From positions 1-34,906 of the forward strand of contig JAJECV010000102.1 in the NCBI GenBank assembly GCA_022821875.1: 34,906 nt of DNA. The letters run 5' to 3'. This document shows, in pieces, positions 16,583 through 27,600 of this stretch; position 1 is the first letter of the stretch, and every line of letters starts with the position of its first letter. This DNA is from Rhodothermales bacterium (lineage in GTDB: Bacteria; Bacteroidota; Rhodothermia; Rhodothermales; Bin80). A program made the translations under genes and the position numbers. The notes under the pieces are model-generated. The model saw nothing but the letters and a program-made list of their open reading frames with translations, made no database searches and was not told the origin of the DNA.

Positions 16583-17661
16583 CCGGTCGAATACTGGCTT
16601 TTCATGTATGTGCGATAACTCTCGTCCATAACGGCCTGCAGCCATGACGGGTTAGACAGGTACCACCGAACGGTTGTCCGCAGTCCCTCTTCAAGGGTAT
16701 GGCTCGGGGTCCAGCCCAGTTCGGTAATAAGTTTACTCGCATCAATGGCGTAGCGGAAATCGTGTCCTGGCCGGTCCTTGACGAAAGTGATGAGTTCCCA
16801 GCTGCTCCCACTAGGCCGTCCGAGTTCCTCATCCAGGATCGTGAGCAGTACCCGCAGCAGTTCCAGATTTGAGCATTCTCCCGCACTGCCAACCAAGTAG
16901 GTTTCTCCAGTTAAACCATACTGCAGCATACATGTCAATGCCTCACAGTGGTCACGGACATGAAGCCAGTCACGTACATTTTCCCCTTTTGAATAAACGG
17001 GAATAGGATCCCTGCTCAGGGCTCGAACAATTGCCAATGGAATCAGCTTTTCCGGAAATTGATAGGGCCCATAATTATTGGAACAGTTCGAAACGACCAC
17101 GGGAAGGCCATACGTCTCCGCATAGGCACGAACGAAGTGATCCGCGCCCGCTTTCGATGCCGCATAGGGCGAGCGGGGAGCATAGGGGGTCTCGGTCGAA
17201 AATGTACCTGAAGATCCCAGGGCCCCAAACACCTCATCGGTGGAGACATGCAAAAACCGAAATTTCTGCATGTCGGATGAGAAGCGCATCCAGAAATCTT
17301 TGGCAACTTGTAAAAGGGAGGCGGTCCCCACAACATTCGACCGGACAAAATCAATCGGGGAATGGATGGATCGGTCCACATGGCTTTCCGCCGCAAAATG
17401 AACCACGGTCGTGAATTGGTGCTCGGTGAATAACTTTTGTACCAGCGCCAGATCACAGATGTCCCCATGGACAAATCTATAATTTCGTGCATTCTCAATG
17501 GCGTGCAGGTTTTGGAGGTTGCCGGCGTAGGTCAGCTTATCTAGATTCACGATCACGGCATCCGGGAACTTCGGGACAATCTGGTGCAGAAAGTTTGCGC
17601 CAATAAAGCCTGCACCTCCGGTCACCAGGATGCGGAGAGGTTGATGAAGGATCGTGGACAT
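16579..17661 (-). CDS. rfbB: dTDP-glucose 4,6-dehydratase
   Basis: 360 residues, the normal RfbB/RmlB size. NAD-binding 'VTGGAGFIGANF' near the start, catalytic Thr141-Asp142-Glu143 in 'STDEVFG', and Tyr166/Lys170 in YAASK, with 'NNYGPYQFPEKLIPL' after. The enzyme turns dTDP-glucose into dTDP-4-keto-6-deoxyglucose, the entry to rhamnose and other deoxysugars. No rmlA, rmlC, rmlD or glycosyltransferase gene lies in the window, so the product sugar is unknown. It overlaps the HAD phosphatase gene by four bases and is separated from the free ACP gene by 538 bases, so it may share an operon with the polyketide synthase, but this is not shown. Confidence 0.95.
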   Translation of the reverse strand: MSTILHQPLRILVTGGAGFIGANFLHQIVPKFPDAVIVNLDKLTYAGNLQNLHAIENARNYRFVHGDICDLALVQKLFTEHQFTTVVHFAAESHVDRSIHSPIDFVRSNVVGTASLLQVAKDFWMRFSSDMQKFRFLHVSTDEVFGALGSSGTFSTETPYAPRSPYAASKAGADHFVRAYAETYGLPVVVSNCSNNYGPYQFPEKLIPLAIVRALSRDPIPVYSKGENVRDWLHVRDHCEALTCMLQYGLTGETYLVGSAGECSNLELLRVLLTILDEELGRPSGSSWELITFVKDRPGHDFRYAIDASKLITELGWTPSHTLEEGLRTTVRWYLSNPSWLQAVMDESYRTYMKSQYSTG

Positions 17662-18199
17662 GGATGCAGGTTACAAGAGGATTCCCTGAATCTCTGGAAA
17701 TATTGCAGACGATGACGAAACAGGGAGATCAAAGTATATGTATATATTGCGGTCGTGTTCGCTATGGCAAAGGTGTTTTTTATGCCTCGGTCGATAAATT
17801 CAGGTTTGTATCATCAAATAAATGAAAGCATTACAATAAAATAAGACGACCTGTCACTTCCGGCCGTTTTTTGAAACTCTGCCCTTTACACGAATCCCCA
17901 GATCAGCCGGAACTCCCGGGTAAGATGGTGTAAATGGCATTTGAAAGCGGCAGAGATGCAGAATTTACTGTGGTGCTCAAGTCGATCCAACTCCCGCTCC
18001 GCTATCCTACCAGAGGAGTATTACAGTATCGGGAGAACGGGGCATGTCCAAAATCTCCCTTTTACACAGCAAAGATGCCCCCTGCCTGTGGAGAGGGGGG
18101 AGCAATGGCGCAATCCGCATCGGAGAGAACATCCGATGCGGGGCCAAAAGGAAACTCACGCAAACGGTGTCCCGAATGTCAGACCGGCTTCCGACCGGT
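17662..18199. other. 538-base intergenic stretch with stem-loops between ACP and rfbB
   Basis: No coding frame here shows a domain. It contains a perfect 10-base inverted repeat (18115-18124 with 18132-18141, 7-base loop) and a smaller ACCGG/CCGGT hairpin at about 18183-18199, right after the ACP stop. Neither is followed by a clear T-run in either direction, so I do not call an intrinsic terminator. The block at 18030-18200 is rich in potential pairing and may be a structured RNA or the end of the ACP transcript. An AT-rich stretch near 17740 (TATATGTATATA) could hold the rfbB promoter, but I could not fix it. Confidence 0.5.
18115..18141. repeat. Perfect 10-base inverted repeat (hairpin)
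   Basis: CCGCATCGGA, a 7-base loop, then TCCGATGCGG. It lies about 60 bases past the ACP stop in the transcription direction. Its role is unknown; no U-run follows it. Confidence 0.7.
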
Positions 18200-18415
18200 T
18201 TAGACATGATCAAGAAAGTCCCGCAATTTCGACATTTTTGCGGCATCGGCTGGTGCGATATCCACCCCGAACTCATGATTAAAGGCTTTCAGGAAGGAAA
18301 CCGTATCCATTGAGTTGATGTGGAGATCCTTCACATCAACATCCAGGGCAGATGCATCGCTGATGTCTAACTGGCTATCCAGCAGATTGAGAAAACGCTG
18401 TTCGATTGTGCTCAT
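18200..18415 (-). CDS. Free-standing acyl carrier protein
   Basis: The frame opens earlier (18586), but that extension has no ACP features, and the ATG at 18415 gives a normal 71-residue protein starting 'MSTIEQRFLNLL'. Ser35 in 'INSMDTVSFL' is the phosphopantetheine attachment site, in the context S-M-D where D-S-L-D is usual. The helix after it ('KAFNHEFGVDI') and 'KLRDFLDHV' at the end fit a type II ACP. It carries acyl chains as thioesters in the cytoplasm. The PKS stop is about 200 bases upstream on the same strand, and its second module has no ACP. I infer this protein supplies the missing ACP in trans. Confidence 0.9.
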   Translation of the reverse strand: MSTIEQRFLNLLDSQLDISDASALDVDVKDLHINSMDTVSFLKAFNHEFGVDIAPADAAKMSKLRDFLDHV

Positions 18416-18616
18416 TTTAATAGTTTTAATGGGTGTATGGATGAAGAAGGCTGCAAACCAGAACGGAATATACGAAACTAGAATATGCTGCTGCTCCAGA
18501 TGGTCGCCATCCTCACTGATTGTTTGGCGGTTCATCCAGAGACGATGTCTCTGTTCCGGGGAACTGTGCGGATTGAAACATCTCAATGCGGTGAAAATTT
18601 TTCAAAACTGCCGTGA

Positions 18617-21600
18617 TCATGAACTTGTCTCAGGGTTCTCGAACCAGAAATGGCGACGTTGAAAGGGGTAACTGGGCAGCGAGATACGGCATCTTTTTTC
18701 TCCAGCAAATAATCCTGAAAAATTCGGAGTGAGGCCTGCCTCATACAGCCCCGCGACCGAATGCATGAAGTTTTCTTTGGATGATTTGAGGTCGTCCCCG
18801 GTTGATTTTCCTGCGCCTGCAAGCACCATGGTTTGCAACTCAGCGCCTGTCTGTTTTGAAATTTTCGGCCAAGCGGAAAGAATTTTTTGTTTCAGTTGCG
18901 CTTTATGGCCGATTTCCACGACAGCCGTTACTTCCATTTCCGCAATGCTCGCGATACTTTGCTGAAATGCGACAGGTGTGTGCGCCTGCCGCCACCAATA
19001 GGCTGCATCCAGAGGCATATCGGAACTTACTTGCTGACCGGTTACTCCACTCACCATGCAGATAGATGGCGGTGAAAATGATATTTCCGTCAGGAAATTT
19101 TGAACATTCTCGTCGCCTGGGTTTCCATTCATCAGTTCAGTGCGCCGCATGGCGAGAATCAGGCCGTCCTCAAGCTTCAAAGCGCCGGCTGCATATGCAC
19201 CTGCCAGTTCTCCTGTGCCAATCCCAAATATGACATCAGGACGAACTCCGACACTCTCCCATAGAGCAACCTGGGCGCATTGCAGAGCAAAGAGCGCGGG
19301 AGACTGCCATATCTTTGAGTCAGGGAGATTTTCGGATCCCCCAGACATCACATCCAGCAGGGAGCCTCCTAATTCTGCCTGCAACAGTTCGTCACATTGA
19401 TCTAGAACTGCACGCACGACGGGCTCCGTGCGATACAATTCTGCTCCCATTTCAATTCCAGGATGATTCTCTGCGTTAAAGAGAAACGCCAGTTTCGGAC
19501 TTTTTTCGGGCACAGGCAATCTTCCATGCGTATCGGTGATTCTGATTAAGTTGTTTCGCAGTGAAGATTTGTCCTCAAATACAGCGCTGGCACGATGGGA
19601 TAAGTGACTCCTTCCCACGGCGGCTGTCCACGCCATATCTGAAAGCAAAGTCTCCGCAGTTCCCCCGGAGGATGCCTTTGGGAGGTAGGTATCCAGCCAA
19701 TGGAGGTATCGTTTTGCCAATGCCCGCAGCGCTTCGTCTGATTTCGCGGATAGGGGCAGCAGCCTCATACGCCGTTGATCCCCGTCCACAGGATCTGGAA
19801 GATTTATGCACATACTCAGATCGGGGACGGCAATAAATTCTGGAGATCCTGCAGGAAAATGAAGTTCTGGATCTTCGGATATATTGCGGCCCTCCACGAC
19901 CACATGTGCATTCGCACCTGAGATCGCAAAAGCACTTATCCCGGCCCGGGGCGGTCGGTCCGTTTGATTTGGCCAATCCATTTTCTCAGATGTGACCTGA
20001 ACCGGCAACTGCTCCCAATCCAAATACGGGTTCGGGTTTTCGAAATTCAGATGTTTGGGAATCACTCCGTGATGCATTGCTAACAGCACCTTGATAAAAC
20101 CCGCCACCCCTGCCGCTGATTCAAGGTGGCCAATGTTTGTCTTAACGGTTCCAAGCAGGAGCGGGTGATCCGCTTCACGATTTTTACCATATACGGAGGC
20201 GGCTGCATTCACTTCAATCGGATCCCCTAATTGCGAACCGGTTCCATGTGCTTCCAGGAAGTCTACTTCTGAGGGTGGAATTCCAGCCTGAGTCAGCGCA
20301 TCTTCCAGCACCTGTTCCTGTGCTTTGCCATTCGGGACCGTAAGTGAAGCACTGGCACCATTCTGATTCAAGGCGGAACCGCGAATGACCCCCCAGATTC
20401 GGTCCCCGTCCGACACGGCATCATGTAATCGCTTGAGAACTACGATACCGCAACCTTCGCCCCGGACGAAGCCATCCGCACTTGCATCAAATGTTCTGCA
20501 ATTCCCGCTTAATGACAGCATGCCGTATTCTGCCAGAAATCCAGTGACCGAAGGAGAGAGCATCACCTGGACACCTCCCGCCAGCGCAAGGTTGATTTCT
20601 CCGTGTCGGAGTCCAGATGATGCCTGATGAATTGCAGCCAGCGAAGACGCACAGGTCATGTCCACCGCAACAGCCGGTCCCATCAGTCCCAGCATAAAAG
20701 AAATACGTCCGATTGCAGCACTGGCAGAAGTACCAAGATAGTTATACGGTTGGCCGCTTGCAGCAACCAGATCACGGTATTCGCTGGCCCCCATGCCAAC
20801 ATAGGTCCCTGTTCGGCTGGATCTGAGGGAATGAGGATCAATTGCAGCATCCTCGAGTGCCTGCCAGCTGGTCTCCAGGAGAATACGCTGTCGTGGATCC
20901 ATGATCCGGGCTTCAATCGGTCTGATATTGAAAAATTTTGCATCAAACTGATCCAACTCATCCAGAAACGATCCCCGTCTGATGAGGGGATCCTCGGCAG
21001 CAGGATCCCCTAGTATCCCCGTCCATGGACCAGCGTCACTGCGCCCGTCCGAAACAGTATTGCCGCCGGATTCAAGTAATTCCCAGAATGCCTCAATATC
21101 CGGAGCACCAGGAAGTCGACAGGCCATGCCTATGACGGCAATGTCGTCCTCCTCATTGCGCAGGATCGGTTGTTGAGTGACGGGTTTTTGCTGCTGCGGG
21201 GCGGGGGCAGGGCCAAGTGTTCCTAACTCATCGGCCAGATGCTCCGCAAGCGTGTTGATGTCGGGGTAGTCAAACACTATCGTGTTTGATGCCACATACT
21301 CGTCAGCAAGTGCACGGTTGAGGCGGTTCCGCAGTTCAACGGCCATCAGCGAGTCCATCCCTAAGTCAAAAAATCCGACGGTAGGCGAGGGGGCGTTCGG
21401 CAGGCGAAGTACTGCCTGCAATTCCTGCTGAAGGAAAGATACAAGCAGGTCCTTGTGCTCGGCGGCCGGCAGTTCGCGCAACAGGGATACAGGATCTTCC
21501 AGTAAGACCGTCTCTTCAGACTCTGCTTCCGAGGCATCTTCCAGCAGATCCTCCAGAAAAGCCGGGCGGTCCTGGATGGCTTTCTGGAAAACTTCCCAAT

Positions 21601-24600
21601 CCATCGCCATGACCGCAGCATGTGTTACACCGTTGCGTACTAGTCTGCTGAGCACTTCGATCCCCTGCTGCGGTGTGAACCAGCGGCTGCCAAACGCTGC
21701 CAGCCGCTCCTCGATCCGCTCTTTTTGCTCGGCCGCTTCGCCAATGTCGGACCAGGCCCCCCAGGCAATCGCCTGTCCCGGAAGCCCAATTGCACGACGA
21801 TGTGCAGCGAGTTGATCTAAAAATGCATTCGCAGCCGCGTGATTTGCCTGCCCCGGATTCCCCAGCACCCCCACACGACTGGAAAAGAGAATGAATAAAT
21901 CCAAATCGCAGTCTACGGTAGCATGATGCAGATGCCAGGCACCGATTATTTTAGGCCACATCACCTGCTGGAATCGCTCCCAGGTCTGGCTTCCCAACCC
22001 GCCATCTGACAATACGCCTACACTATGGATAACCCCGGCAAGGGGCGGCAATTCCTGCTTTAGATCGGCAAGCATCTTGTCCACCGCAACGGGATTTGTC
22101 ACATCTGCAAGGGCTACTTGCACCGTAATATCTCGCGCTTGCAGTGCATCGATTGATTCCTGTGCCTCTTCCTCTGGTGGGCGCCGCCCGTTCAGCACGA
22201 TGATTTTTGCTCCATGATCCGCCAGCCAGTTTGCCACGGCAAGTCCGATCCCTCCCAGGCCGCCGGTAATCAGATAAGTCCGATCTGCTTTTAATTGCCC
22301 CCGCATCAGTGCGGATGTCGTGACAACAATCTTGCCAAGATGGCGGGCGGACCGCATAAACTGCAAGGCATCTCTCGTTTCGGATATGGGCCATCTGCTG
22401 TGAATAAGCGGCTTCAGTTCCCCGGATTCGAACCGTCGTAACAGGTTTCGGAACACCTTGCCAACCTGGGCGGGATCGGTTTTTTTGAGTGTATCCAGTT
22501 CAAGGATGGCATAACTCACATCAGGACGCACGGCGGCCATTTCCTCTTCACTTAGAATATCCCGTCTTGCCAGTTCTACAAATCGCCCTCCTTTCGCAAG
22601 ACATGACAGGCTTGCGTCAATGAACCCTTCGCTTGTAAGGCTATTGAGCACTACATGAACCCCTTCGCCATTGGTGGCCTCAAGGATTTCTTCTCCAAAC
22701 CGGGTCTCACGGCTGTTGAATACGTGCTCCACGCCCAGCGAACGCAGGTATCCCTGCTTCGGAGCGCTTGCGGTTGCAAAAACTTCGCCTCCTGCGGCCT
22801 GGGCCATTTGAATCGCAGCCAATCCCACACCGCCCGATCCGGCATGAACCAGAATCCGGTCGCCAGCCTCCAGGCCTGAAAGTTCATAGGACAGCGCAGC
22901 TGAAACAAAAGCACAGGGTATCGTCGCCAGTTCGGACACGGAGAATCCCGCTGGTGCAGGTGCCACCAGTTCTTCGTGGGTCACGAGTTCTGATGCAAAT
23001 GCACCAAACCCCAATCCGACGACATAATCACCGACCGAGATCCTCGATACATCAGCGCCTACTTCAAGCACATCCCCGCACATCTCTCTGCCGAGGTTGT
23101 CTTCCTGAATAAATCCGAGAGAACGAAAGACATCCCAATAATTCAGGCCGCAGGCCTTGACCGCAACACGGACCTCATTTGGCGATAAATTTCGATGAGG
23201 GAGCGTCTCAGCATGAATATTTTCAATGATGCCGTGTGGATCCGGTGCCAATACCCAGGCCGACTGATCCGGGAAACTCAGGCGCTCCGGTCCCATATTC
23301 TCTCTGATCAGGCGTGCCACATTTCGTCGTCCAAAACGATAGGCAATATGAGTTTCGATGTCAGGATTGAGCAGTTCGTCCACCAAATCGGGGGCCGGTG
23401 CCGTTTCGCCCGGATCCAGATCAATCATTCTCGTCTGCAGGTGCGCCAATTCCCGTGCTACACTTTTGCCAAATCCCCATAACGTCGCACCGGCCAGTTG
23501 ATCTGCCGCCTCTTTTTCCAGCACCTGGGCTCCCTGCGTAATAAACCACAGGCCTTTGCCGGGTACTGCGTTGGTATCTATCACCGCCTGTACCAGTGCA
23601 AGTGCGCTCCCTGCGGTGCGCCTGATATTCTTTGCCATCTCCGGGGTCGGAATGTTCGGGCCTTCGCCATCCAGAGCAATGAGATGGGCGATTCCCTGCA
23701 GTGGCAGGTCTTTGGGGATACTTTGCAGCAGTTCCTCCCATGATTTTCGACAATGCAGGTCTGTATTGACACGGATAACTCCGGGCTCATCGAATTTCTG
23801 GAGATGATTTTCCGAATTTGCCTCTCCTGCACCTGCGAGTACGACCGCCTGATGACGCTTGGCTAAATTCTCCGCCAGCTCCTGGGCAATACCGCTGCGA
23901 TCATCTGCCAAGACCCAGACTCCGGTACGCTCCTGTATTTCGGATGGAACCTGGGCCAGAATCACCCCTTTTTCGTCACCTCTGACAGAATCAGTTTCTG
24001 TGACACCGAGCACCTTCGCTTCACGAAAGCCTGCATCACGGAGTGCACGCCGCCACACCGTCGGGCCGGCCATGACATGATGCGGGCGATAATCGTCGGC
24101 AAACCGCCACCATCCGTCCAGTTGACCAAACGTCAGATCCATCCATCCATGCCCATACATATTCTCAAGGGCAACCAATTGACCAGATGGTGCAAGGAGA
24201 TCCCGACAGTATCCAAGCGTCTCGTGAAGATATCGTGTGGCGTGCAGTACGTTTGAAGCAATCAGCAAGTCATAGCTGTGCAATTCAAACCCCTGGGTTG
24301 CCGGATCATTCTCAATATTCAGGGGGCGGTATTCCATGGATGCTTCTTTCCCGCCAAATTGTGCTTCCGCTTCAGCGAAGAAAACCGCCGAGATGTCGGT
24401 GTACATATAATCAAAACGCCCCTCTGGAAGTTGGGGAAGGATTGCCGCAGTAGCCGAGCCGGTACCCGCGCCAACTTCAATGATTCTGAGGCGGCGCCCG
24501 GCGGGCAATTCTTGCATAAGCATCGAGACCGTCTCCTTCATAATGCGGTTTGCTGCTCGCGCCACCGGTGCCTTGATGTAGAGATCTCCTGGAGTCGGAT

Positions 24601-27600
24601 CTCCGCTGTCGAACAATAATATCAGAGGATTTGCCTGCCCGCGAAGTACTTCGCCCAAGGCGGCTCCACAACGCCGAAAGAGCCCGATTTCGGTTGCTCC
24701 ATGATGGTGTTTTTCCGCCATCTCATCTGCGAATGCCTCCAGATCCACAGGCATTTCATCCGGCAATGGATCTCCAGATGCGACTTTGACTGCAAATGAG
24801 CCGTTGATCTCCTCTAGAATCTCCGACTGTGCCAGCATCTCAAGCATTCGCCGAAAAACGCGCTCATGGTCTGAGAGGATGCCCAAACGGTTCCGTAAAA
24901 CCTCCGATTCTATGGTTTCTCCTTTCTCACGTCGCCACCCCAAGTCCTCCAGGGTTGCGAGTGCACGCGAGCGAGCCCACCACTCCATGTCATCCAGAAG
25001 AGCAAGCCGCTCCTCTGGCTGAACTCCTTCATCAGCCAAGTATGTTAACAGAAGCCCCGAGTTCTCGGCAACTGTTTTGGGAGATGGAAAAAAATCCGCC
25101 GGCAATATCGCCGGGATTAAAGGGTTTTCGCGCCAGAGTATCTCGTAGAGAAGGTCATCCACATCGTCAACCGCAGGAAGCAGGGCCGCCCGTGTTGCAC
25201 GCTTGACAATGTACCCGTTTAATCCACCCAGCAGTGCACCGTTCGTATCGTAGATACGCAGTTCTCCACTCATGACCTCCGCGGATGGATCGGATCCCCC
25301 TTTCGCCTCTTCCGGGGTTTCATTCATTCGAATGTGACAGAACACATGGTTCGGCAGCCGGTCTGAGAACCACAGCCGGTCGCAGCCAAAGGGGAGGTAC
25401 GTAATCTTTTCTTGTTCTGCGCCTGTACGGCGCGCAGCCGCCATCACCTGAAAACAGCCATCCAGCAGTAGAGGATGTACGATCACATTACTCAATGCGG
25501 ATTTTTCCGGCAGGACGATCTCGCCCAGAGCTTCACCATCGCCCATCCAGATCGCCTGAACCGTATGAAAGGATGATCCGAAGTTGATCCCTGCATTTTT
25601 CTTGTCCTGATAAAAAGCAGAAATATTCCCCGGTGCCATTGAATTCCTGAACTGATCCAGATTGATGTGTTCAGGGGCCTGGGGCGCATTGGAGTCGGCA
25701 GACCAATGACATTCTGCATGTACGGTCCACTCTGTCTCCTTCTCTGCTTTGCTGAGAATCTGGACGAGGTGAAGATTTTCAGATGGTCGTACCACGGTCT
25801 GCACCTTGCGCCCCGTATCAGAATCATTTCCTTTTTCCGAACTTTTCCCGGGAAAAATCATCGGAGTATGAAAGTGCATATCCTGTACAGTTCCTCCACC
25901 ATTTTCGGAACGGGAAGCTGCGATTGCCAAGGCCCCGTAAAACGCGCCCGGGGCTAGAATCCGGTCATACACTTTGTGATCCTGCAGCCATGCCGGATCT
26001 GACGGGAATAGTTCTGTCTCAAAGAAAACCTCACCGCTGGCTGATTCCTGTCTCTCTCCTAGCAGGGGGTGGTCAGCACTTCGCTTTCGCCGTTTAGAGG
26101 CATCAATCCAGTGATACTCACGCTGAAACGGGTATCCGGGAAGCGAAATACGATTGCGTGTTTCACCGGCAAATAATCCCTCAAATGAGAGATTTACGCC
26201 GGCCTCGTATGCGTTTGCCACGGATGCCATGAATCCATGTCCAAACGGGTCTGTGGAAACTGCATCGTCTTTCGAGGGACGTTGAAGACTTGACAGCACT
26301 CGTGGAGGTGCAGCACTTCTGAGCGGATCTTTTGCTGAATCCGGCCATGCAAGCGAAAGCATAGGACCGAGCACGGCATGCGGCCCGACCTCAATCACCA
26401 GATCAACTCCCAGAGTTGCAAAGGTTCGAACTCCCTGGCTGAATAAAACTGCTTCACGGGCATGCCGGCGCCAGTAGCTCCCGTCAAGGATCATGTCAGG
26501 GCCTGCCGCCTGACCGGTTACATTGCTTATAAATTGTACTGAGGGTGGGACGATTTCAATCTCTTCAAAGAGTTTTTCCAGTGCATCCAGACGCGGCTCT
26601 ACCAAAGGACTGTGGAACGCCTGATCTGTTCTGAGAAAGCTTACGCGGACACTTCTGGACTCGAAATGCTCAGCCACCGTCTGGACTGCGTCCACGGATC
26701 CGCTGATCACCTGATGTGCTCCATTGGTTGCCGCAATTCCCAGCCGTTCGCTTTGAAGCTTTTCATTTTGTTCGCGCACGGCAGATCTTACCTCGGAGAC
26801 CGGAGCGAATATGGCCGCCATTGCCCCTGCTTCGGGAAGTGAAGACAGGAGTTCGCTTCGCCTCATCATGATTCGGAGGCCATCTTCCAGGCTGAATACA
26901 CCTGCAATATGAGCCGCGGCGAATTCTCCGACGCTATGTCCCATGACCATTTGAGGACGGACTCCCAGGCTTATCCAGAACTCAGCAATGGCACACTCAA
27001 TCGCGTAGATCGCAGGTTGCGCCCAGATGGTGTTGTACAAATCTTCCTGGTTTCGTCCAAAAATCACATCCAGTAACGACGTATTCCTCTCTGCCCGGAC
27101 GATTTCGTCGCAACGATCAAGTACGGCGCGTGCCACCGGTTCGGTTTTGTATAAATCCTCCCCCATCCCGATCCATTGGCTTCCTTGTCCGGTGAACAGG
27201 AATCCAAATTTTTTCGGTTGATATGGATCGGAGCCCTTGCCGGCCTCAATCAGCGTATCCAGTTGTTTGCGCAGTTGCGTGATATCATCATAGATGAGTC
27301 CGGCCCGATGGGGAAAGTGACTGCGTCCCGTGCAGGCGGTCCATGCCATATTTGAGAGGAGCACTTGTTCGGTTTCGGGGGCAGGATCTTTGCCGTGTTT
27401 GCTGAGCCACGCGTGATACTGTTTTGCCGCATCAATGAGTGCAGTATCTGACTTGCCTGACAGGGGAAGCATGCGCAGTTTGCGTTCAGGGAGGGCCGAT
27501 GATTCCGGCGGTTCCTGTGCAACGGATTGCGGCAGCGCAACGGCCACCTGTTTTGGTAATCCCACGACAGTTTCCGTCAGCCCCGTATACCGGGCAGTTG

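Noticed and set aside
16583-16645. Upstream start for the HAD phosphatase
   Set aside because: It would overlap rfbB by 67 bases and precede motif I by 21 residues; the ATG at 16582 gives the usual coupling and domain start.
18030-18200. Cobalamin-type or cyclic-di-GMP riboswitch
   Set aside because: Only fragments resemble known boxes; no full consensus was found, so only hairpins are reported.
18416-18586. N-terminal extension of the ACP frame
   Set aside because: The extra residues have no ACP features, and the ATG at 18415 gives a standard-length protein.
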